From: Actinobacteria bacterium UBA6100
Lineage (GTDB): Bacteria; Actinomycetota; Coriobacteriia; Anaerosomatales; Anaerosomataceae
Length of the DNA: 64,000 nt
NCBI GenBank assembly: GCA_002423585.1
Contig: DIWS01000013.1
Location: forward strand, 248,001-312,000
Direction of reading: 5' to 3'
Both the position numbers and the translations under genes were made by a program. The notes beneath the pieces are model-generated. The model was not told the DNA's origin. It saw only the letters and a program-made list of their open reading frames with translations, and made no database searches. Shown piece after piece: positions 59,008-64,000 of this stretch (positions are counted from its first letter, which is position 1; every line of letters begins with the position of its first letter).

Positions 59008-60329
59008 TGGACGTCAGAGTCACGCACGCCACTGCGAAGCTCGACGGGACGGTGCACATACCGGCCGACAAGTCGATGTCGCACCGGGCCGTAATGTTCG
59101 CCGCCGCTGCCGAGGGCACGTCGCAGGTGAACGGCGCGTTGGGAAGCGATGACGTGCGCTCCACGATCGCGGCCGTGCAGGCGCTGGGCGCCGAGGTTGG
59201 GATCGTCCGAGACGCCGAGGACGGTCTGTTCCTCGGCGTCACCGGGTGGGGCGTGCGTGGGCCCCGGCAGCCCTCCGCGCCCATCGACTGCGGCAACTCC
59301 GGCACCACCGCGCGCCTCCTGATGGGACTCGTGGCGGGCTGGCCGATCGAGGTCACGTTCACCGGGGACGCCTCGCTCTCCGGTCGTCCGATGCTCCGGA
59401 TCGCGGATCCGCTCCGCGCGATGGGCGCGACCGTGGATACCGCCGAAGGTGGCACGCTGCCGGTGCGCGTCCATGGCGGCGGTCTGCGGCCGATCGAGTA
59501 CGTGTCGCCGGTGGCGAGCGCGCAGGTGAAGTCTGCGGTTCTGCTGGCGGGGCTGCAGGCCTCCGGGTGCACGGTGGTGATCGAGCCGGCGAAGAGCAGG
59601 GATCACACCGAGCGCATGCTGCCCGCGTTCGGCGTGCCGGTCGAGGCGGAGCGCGGGTCGCTCACGGTGTCTGTCACGGGTCCGGTCGTGCCGTCGGCGT
59701 GCGACTTCTTCGTTCCGGCCGACCCGTCTTCGGCGGCGTTCTTCACCGTTGCCGGAGTGCTCGTCCCCAACAGCCGGGTGATCGCTCCGCGTGTGTCGCT
59801 CAATCCCACGCGCGCGGGATTCGTGCGGGTGCTCGAGCGGATGGGAGCGCGCATCCGTGTCGACGACTTGGCGCCGCTCGGCACCGAGGAGGCGGCGAGC
59901 CTGCAGGCGTGGTACTCGGAGGGTATGAGCGCGACCACGATCGAACCGGCGGAGGTGCCGAGTCTCATCGACGAGGTGCCGATCGTCGCGCTGGCCGCCA
60001 CGCAGGCCGCCGGCACGACCCGCTTCGAGGGCGTCGGCGAACTCCGCGTGAAGGAGAGTGATCGCCTCGAGGCGGTACGTGCGGGTCTTGAGGCATTCGG
60101 GGCCGATGTGCGCGCGGGTGAGGACTGGCTCGAGGTGAGTGGCCCGACGCCGCTTGCGGGGTGCACGGTGCCCTCGCTGGCCGACCACAGGCTCGCCATG
60201 ACATGGATCATCGCCGGGCTGATCGCCCAGGGCGAGACGGTGGTCGAGGGTGCGGATGCGGTCGGCGTGTCGTACCCGGCGTTCGTGGAGCACCTGCAGC
60301 GTCTCGGCGCACCCGTGGAGTGGGCATAG
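59007..60329 (+). CDS. aroA: 3-phosphoshikimate 1-carboxyvinyltransferase (EPSP synthase)
   Basis: Sixth step of the shikimate pathway, 440 residues. PADKSMSHRAVMFAAAAEG, CGNSGTTARLLMGLVAG (the PEP-site loop), ASAQVKSAVLLAGLQASG and LRVKESDRLEAVRAGL are all present. The GNSGTTxRLxMG loop is of the Bacillus-like class II form rather than the enterobacterial GNAGTAMRP. ATG 59007 lies at the tyrA stop. Confidence 0.93.
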   Translation: MDVRVTHATAKLDGTVHIPADKSMSHRAVMFAAAAEGTSQVNGALGSDDVRSTIAAVQALGAEVGIVRDAEDGLFLGVTGWGVRGPRQPSAPIDCGNSGTTARLLMGLVAGWPIEVTFTGDASLSGRPMLRIADPLRAMGATVDTAEGGTLPVRVHGGGLRPIEYVSPVASAQVKSAVLLAGLQASGCTVVIEPAKSRDHTERMLPAFGVPVEAERGSLTVSVTGPVVPSACDFFVPADPSSAAFFTVAGVLVPNSRVIAPRVSLNPTRAGFVRVLERMGARIRVDDLAPLGTEEAASLQAWYSEGMSATTIEPAEVPSLIDEVPIVALAATQAAGTTRFEGVGELRVKESDRLEAVRAGLEAFGADVRAGEDWLEVSGPTPLAGCTVPSLADHRLAMTWIIAGLIAQGETVVEGADAVGVSYPAFVEHLQRLGAPVEWA

Positions 60330-60333
60330 CGCG

Positions 60334-60342
60334 TGCTAGAAT
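60334..60342 (+). promoter_or_regulatory. Extended -10 promoter element ahead of cmk
   Basis: TGCTAGAAT combines an extended TGn with TAGAAT, 34 bases before the cmk start and 5 bases after the aroA stop. It suggests an internal promoter for the cmk-plsC-ispH-DUF512-der group. Confidence 0.45.
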
Positions 60343-60376
60343 CCCCTTGCTGTCCACCAGAATCAGGAGATACGGC

Positions 60377-61045
60377 GTGATCATCGCAATCGACGGTCCG
60401 GCTGCCAGCGGGAAGTCCACTGTGGCCAAGGCCGTGGCCCGCAGACTCGGTATCCGTCACCTCGATACCGGCGCGATGTATCGCGCGGTCACGTGGTTGG
60501 CGCTCGAGGCCGACGTCCCGCTCGACGACCATGTGGCGCTGACGGCACTCGCCGAGGCAAACCCGGTCTCCTTCGACTATGCCGAGAATGCGCCGATCGC
60601 CACGGCGGTGCGGATCGCAGGCTCCGACGTCACCGCCGCCGTGCGCTATCCGGTGGTCGATGCCAACGTGAGCGCCGTCTCGGCCGTGCCCGGCGTCCGC
60701 GCGGCGCTCGTCCGCCAGCAGAGACAGTTGGCGGACCGGCGCGACACGGTCGCCGAGGGGCGTGACATCGGCACGGTGGTCTTCCCTCACGCGGAAGTGA
60801 AGGTGTTCCTCACCGCCACGCCCGAGGAGCGCGCCCGGCGGCGGCAGATCGACCTCGCCAACCAGGGACACACCGTAGACCAGGGCGAGGTGCAGGCCCG
60901 GCTGGAACGGCGCGACACGTACGACTCCACCCGTGAGGTGAGCCCGCTCGAAGCGGCGCCCGACGCCGAGCTCCTGGACACCACGGGCCTGTCCATCGAG
61001 CAGGTGGTGGACGGCATCGTCGAGCGCGTGGAGGCCGCACGATGA
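60377..61045 (+). CDS. cmk: Cytidylate kinase
   Basis: Phosphorylates CMP and dCMP, 222 residues. The P-loop is IDGPAASGKSTVAKAVAR, followed by LDTGAMYRAVTW (CMP site), VAEGRDIGTVVFPHAEVKVF, and the lid RARRRQIDL. GTG 60377 has AGGAG 7 bases upstream. Overlaps plsC by ATGA. Confidence 0.93.
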   Translation: MIIAIDGPAASGKSTVAKAVARRLGIRHLDTGAMYRAVTWLALEADVPLDDHVALTALAEANPVSFDYAENAPIATAVRIAGSDVTAAVRYPVVDANVSAVSAVPGVRAALVRQQRQLADRRDTVAEGRDIGTVVFPHAEVKVFLTATPEERARRRQIDLANQGHTVDQGEVQARLERRDTYDSTREVSPLEAAPDAELLDTTGLSIEQVVDGIVERVEAAR

Positions 61046-61683
61046 AGTACGCCCTCCTCCCGCGGTTTGTTCGGGCCACCCTCGGTCGACTGTTGCGGCT
61101 CCTGTACCGCACCCGGCTCTCGGGTGCCGAGAACATCCCTCCGGGCGGTGCGTTGCTCGCCGGGAATCATGTGTCGTATCTCGACCCGATGCTCATGTGG
61201 TGCGCCTCGCCCCGGCCGGTCCACTTCATGGCCAAGCGCGAATTGTGGGACTCGAAGTTCATCGCCTGGCTGCTTCCGCGGCTCTGGGGCTTTCCGGTGA
61301 ACCGCGGTGAGCCCGACCGCACGGCGATCACCACGGCCACGGATCTGCTCAAGGCGGGCGAATTGGTTGGCGTCTTCCCCGAGGGCGGTCGTGCCGAAGA
61401 GGGCGACGCGGCGCTGCGGGAGGCGCAGGGCGGAGCGGCGTTCATCGCGCTGAGGGCCGATGTGCCGATCGTCCCGGTGGCGTTCGTCGGTACCGAAAAG
61501 GCGTGGCCGAAAGGGGCGAAGCTGCCCCGGCTGGTGCGCACCTACATCAGGATCGGTGCGCCGGTGCTCCCGTCGGCGGTGTTGCCCGAGGGCGGCAGAA
61601 AGGAGCGCGTGAGTGCGCTCACGACGCTCGTGATGGAACGCATCGCACATGAGCTCGAACTCGCCAGAAGGGCGGTCGCATGA
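61042..61683 (+). CDS. plsC: 1-acyl-sn-glycerol-3-phosphate acyltransferase
   Basis: Adds the second acyl chain in phosphatidic acid synthesis, 213 residues. The catalytic HX4D motif is NHVSYLDPML, with FMAKRELW, FPVNRGEPDRTA and VFPEGGRAEEG as further blocks. Mild N-terminal hydrophobicity fits a peripheral membrane enzyme. The cmk-plsC-ispH order is common in Gram-positive anaerobes. Overlaps both neighbours. Confidence 0.9.
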   Translation: MKYALLPRFVRATLGRLLRLLYRTRLSGAENIPPGGALLAGNHVSYLDPMLMWCASPRPVHFMAKRELWDSKFIAWLLPRLWGFPVNRGEPDRTAITTATDLLKAGELVGVFPEGGRAEEGDAALREAQGGAAFIALRADVPIVPVAFVGTEKAWPKGAKLPRLVRTYIRIGAPVLPSAVLPEGGRKERVSALTTLVMERIAHELELARRAVA

Positions 61684-62522
61684 AGGTCATCGTGGCACGT
61701 CACGCGGGCGTCTGCTACGGCGTCGAGCGCGCACTGAAGTTGGCCGGCGAAGCCGCCTCGGCAGGGGGTTCCGTGGCCACGCTCGGCCCGCTGATCCACA
61801 ATCCTCAGGCGGTCGCGGCACTCCAGGAGCGGGGAGTGGGTGTCGCGTCCACGCTCGACGACGTGTCTGCCGGCACGCTCATCATCCGGTCGCACGGCGT
61901 CGATCCTGCGGTGATCGTTGAGGCCGAGAGCCGTGGCCTGGACGTCATCGACGCCACGTGCCCGTTCGTGAGCGCGGCCCACACGTGCGCCGCCGATCTG
62001 GCGGCGGCAGGCTACGCCGTGGTCATCGTGGGGGAGTCGGACCACCCCGAGGTGGAGGGGATCCTCGCACACGCCGGCGGTTCGGCTCTCATCGTGCAGC
62101 ATGCGAGCGACCTGCCCGCGCGACTGCCGGGCCGCAAGGTCGGCGTGGTCGTGCAGACGACGCAGCCGCCCGCGGTGCTCCAGGAGGTCGTGGCGGCGCT
62201 GCTGCCGCGCGTTTCGGAGCTTCGTGTCTGCAACACGATATGCAGCGCGACGGCCAAGCGCCAGGCCTCAGCGGCGGAGCTTGCCGAGACGGTGGACGTG
62301 ATCGTGGTCGTGGGCGGCCACAACTCCGGCAACACCACGCGCCTGGCGGAGATCTGCCTGGCCCGCAATCCGCGCACGCATCATGTGGAGACATCCGAGG
62401 AGCTCGACGAGTCGTGGTTCCGCGATGCCGAAGTGGTGGGCGTCACCGCCGGCGCGTCGACACCCGACGAGCAGATCCGCGGCGTGATCGACGCCATCGA
62501 GGCGCTCGCCGCGGATGACTGA
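61680..62522 (+). CDS. ispH: 4-hydroxy-3-methylbut-2-enyl diphosphate reductase
   Basis: Last step of the MEP isoprenoid pathway, forming IPP and DMAPP. The 280-residue protein carries the three cluster ligands Cys12 (GVCYGVERAL), Cys94 (DATCPFV) and Cys188 (NTICSATAKRQ), substrate-site His residues in RSHGVDP and GESDHPEVEGI, and VVGGHNSGNTTRL. It is oxygen-sensitive, fitting an anaerobe. Overlaps the DUF512 gene by 8 bases. Confidence 0.93.
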   Translation: MKVIVARHAGVCYGVERALKLAGEAASAGGSVATLGPLIHNPQAVAALQERGVGVASTLDDVSAGTLIIRSHGVDPAVIVEAESRGLDVIDATCPFVSAAHTCAADLAAAGYAVVIVGESDHPEVEGILAHAGGSALIVQHASDLPARLPGRKVGVVVQTTQPPAVLQEVVAALLPRVSELRVCNTICSATAKRQASAAELAETVDVIVVVGGHNSGNTTRLAEICLARNPRTHHVETSEELDESWFRDAEVVGVTAGASTPDEQIRGVIDAIEALAADD

Positions 62523-63792
62523 GCCTGTGTCCACCGGCGGCATCGTAGGCGCGGTCGATGCAGGCGCCGCACGCCGTGCCGGGCTGCTCGTCGGCGATCG
62601 GGTGCTCACGATCGACGGCCAGCCGCTCCGTGACGTCATCGACTGGTGGTGGATGAGCGACGAATCGTCGTTCACTCTCACACTCGAGCGTGAGGGTGTG
62701 CAGCGCGAGCTCGTCATCGACCGCCGTCCGGGCGAGCCGCTCGGCGTGACCTTCACCGAGACGCTCTTCACGCCCATCCGCGAGTGCGACAACGCGTGTG
62801 CGTTCTGTTTCGTGTCCGAGCTGCCGTCCGGGCTCCGCTCCGCACTGTACGTCCGGGACGACGACTTCCGGCTCTCGTTCCTCTCGGGCAACTTCGTCAC
62901 GCTCACCAACGCGACCGATGCCGATGTCTCCCGCATCCTCGGCCAGCACCTGTCGCCGCTCCACGTATCGGTGCATGCCGTCGATCCTGCGGTGCGCGCG
63001 CGCCTGATCTGCCCCACGGTGGAGGATCGCGCGCTCGAGGTGCTCGACACGCTCCTGGGCGGCGGGATCGAAGTGCACGTGCAGGTCGTCCTCGTTCCCG
63101 GCGTGAACGATGGCGAGGTCCTCGATGAGACGCTCGCCTATCTCGCCGAGCGCGAAGGCGTGCTCTCCGTCGGAACGGTGCCGATGGGCTACACGGCGCA
63201 CCAGACGCGCTTCACCGGTTCGTACACCACCGGGACCGCACGCGCGGTGCTGGCGCTGATCTCACCCTGGCAGCAGCGGATGCGCGCCGAGCGAGGTGTC
63301 GGTTGGGTCTATCCGGCCGATGAGTTGTACCTGCTTGCGGACGAGGGGCTGCCTCCGGCGGAGGCCTACGACGACTTCCCGCAGTTCGAGAACGGCATCG
63401 GGATGACGAGCGCATTCATCGACGAGTTCCGTGTGCCGGAGGGTGCCGTCTGCCGTCCGTCCACCATCGTGACCGGCGAGCTGTTCGCGCCCGTTCTGCG
63501 CGGCGTGCTCGACGGGGCCGGGTGGACCGACGTCCGCGTGCTCGCCGTGCCCAACCGGCTCTTCGGCGGGAACGTGGCCGTGACCGGGCTGTTGTGTGGC
63601 GCCGATATCATCGAGGCTGTGGCGTGTGACCCGCACGCGGGTACGTACCTCGTACCTGACGTTGTAGTAAACTCCGACGGGCTGCTGCTCGACGACGTAC
63701 CGTCGCGCGATGTCGCGTGCCGTGCCGGGGCCGAAGTCCGGTTCATCGGCAGCGACGCGGCAGGCCTCATCGACGCGCTCACCGCCGGCTAA
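62515..63792 (+). CDS. PDZ-radical SAM-like DUF512 protein
   Basis: A 425-residue protein: PDZ-like domain (about 1-70), then a radical-SAM-type iron-sulfur core with Cys91, Cys95 and Cys98 in ECDNACAFCFV, and a C-terminal DUF512 region including NGIGMTSAFIDEF, GGNVAVTGLLCGADI and LVPDVVVNSDGLLLDDV. The family is conserved in Gram-positive anaerobes next to der, as here, but its reaction is unknown. The radical SAM assignment of the core is accepted family knowledge, not shown here. Confidence 0.85.
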   Translation: MTEPVSTGGIVGAVDAGAARRAGLLVGDRVLTIDGQPLRDVIDWWWMSDESSFTLTLEREGVQRELVIDRRPGEPLGVTFTETLFTPIRECDNACAFCFVSELPSGLRSALYVRDDDFRLSFLSGNFVTLTNATDADVSRILGQHLSPLHVSVHAVDPAVRARLICPTVEDRALEVLDTLLGGGIEVHVQVVLVPGVNDGEVLDETLAYLAEREGVLSVGTVPMGYTAHQTRFTGSYTTGTARAVLALISPWQQRMRAERGVGWVYPADELYLLADEGLPPAEAYDDFPQFENGIGMTSAFIDEFRVPEGAVCRPSTIVTGELFAPVLRGVLDGAGWTDVRVLAVPNRLFGGNVAVTGLLCGADIIEAVACDPHAGTYLVPDVVVNSDGLLLDDVPSRDVACRAGAEVRFIGSDAAGLIDALTAG

Positions 63793-63808
63793 GGACGGTC
63801 ACAGACCC

Positions 63809-64000
63809 ATGACAGTACCCATCGTAGCGGTGGTCGGCAGGCCCAATGTGGGCAAATCGACCTTCGTGAACCGCATGATCCAGGCACAGGACGCGATCGT
63901 CCACTCGCAGAGCGGTGTGACGCGCGACCGCAGCTACCACCGCGCGGACTGGAACGGCCGCGAGTTCATGCTGGTCGACACCGGCGGGATCGAGTTCTCC
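63809..64000 (+). CDS. der: Ribosome biogenesis GTPase Der (EngA), 5' part
   Basis: The first 64 codons of the double-GTPase needed for 50S subunit maturation. The P-loop reads VVGRPNVGKSTFVNRMI, the G2 region SGVTRDRSYH and G3 DTGG. The gene continues beyond the window. ATG 63809 follows the DUF512 stop by 16 bases. Confidence 0.92.
   Translation, partial: MTVPIVAVVGRPNVGKSTFVNRMIQAQDAIVHSQSGVTRDRSYHRADWNGREFMLVDTGGIEFS

Noticed and set aside
58314..60293. A 659-codon leftward frame opposite tyrA and aroA
   Set aside because: Spans two genes with clear families on the other strand and shows no recognisable motif itself.

Overview
The window is high-GC, densely packed DNA with many GTG starts and ATGA or GTGA gene overlaps. 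Gene content (EFG-less complex I with fused flavoprotein, ScpAB, DHH-CBS-CCA enzyme, PDZ-radical SAM DUF512 protein next to der, iron-sulfur proteins throughout) suggests an anaerobic, deep-branching actinobacterium of the Coriobacteriia type. This placement is inference; there is no rRNA in the window.

Region 1 (1-14485) is a surface-polysaccharide locus. It holds the tail of a CpsD-like tyrosine kinase with an unusual C-terminal membrane anchor, a pyruvyl transferase, a Wzx flippase, an FrhB-like iron-sulfur protein, two GT2 glycosyltransferases, an O-antigen polymerase/ligase, a sugar N-formyltransferase, a GT4 transferase, a DegT aminotransferase, a PglC-like phosphoglycosyl transferase and a PglF-like 4,6-dehydratase. 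The last genes together look like a route to a 4-formamido-4,6-dideoxy sugar that starts the repeat unit. The first 12 kb is visibly poorer in GC than the rest.

Region 2 (14486-17453) is a small toxin-antitoxin patch: a ParE/antitoxin pair, a HigA antitoxin preceded only by the last codons of a destroyed higB, a helix-turn-helix protein, and then a GAF-HD-GYP protein whose first HD histidine is missing.

Region 3 (17454-25428) holds a livKGFHM-type ABC transporter ending in a formamidase/acetamidase, then galE, tRNA-Val(CAC) with a terminator, and a lipid- or membrane-anchored hypothetical protein.

Region 4 (25429-30027) holds a leftward histidine kinase with six tandem 33-residue repeats as its only input region, two small unknown genes and an ABC-F protein.

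Region 5 (30020-41328) is an 11-gene nuoABCDHIJKLMN operon without nuoEFG, in which nuoI is split around a GltD-like FAD/NAD(P) module. A Rex-like palindrome overlaps its promoter. Downstream a second, better Rex-like site adjoins a promoter, a UUCG hairpin and a terminator, which together look like a roughly 65-nt RNA gene.

Region 6 (41397-64000) is housekeeping: a FlgM-like small protein, PilB, deoB and pdp, DHH-CBS-CCA nucleotidyltransferase, M50 protease, trpS with a variant iron-sulfur motif, scpAB, rluB, cobUTSC, hisC-aroF-tyrA-aroA, cmk-plsC-ispH, a DUF512 protein and the start of der.
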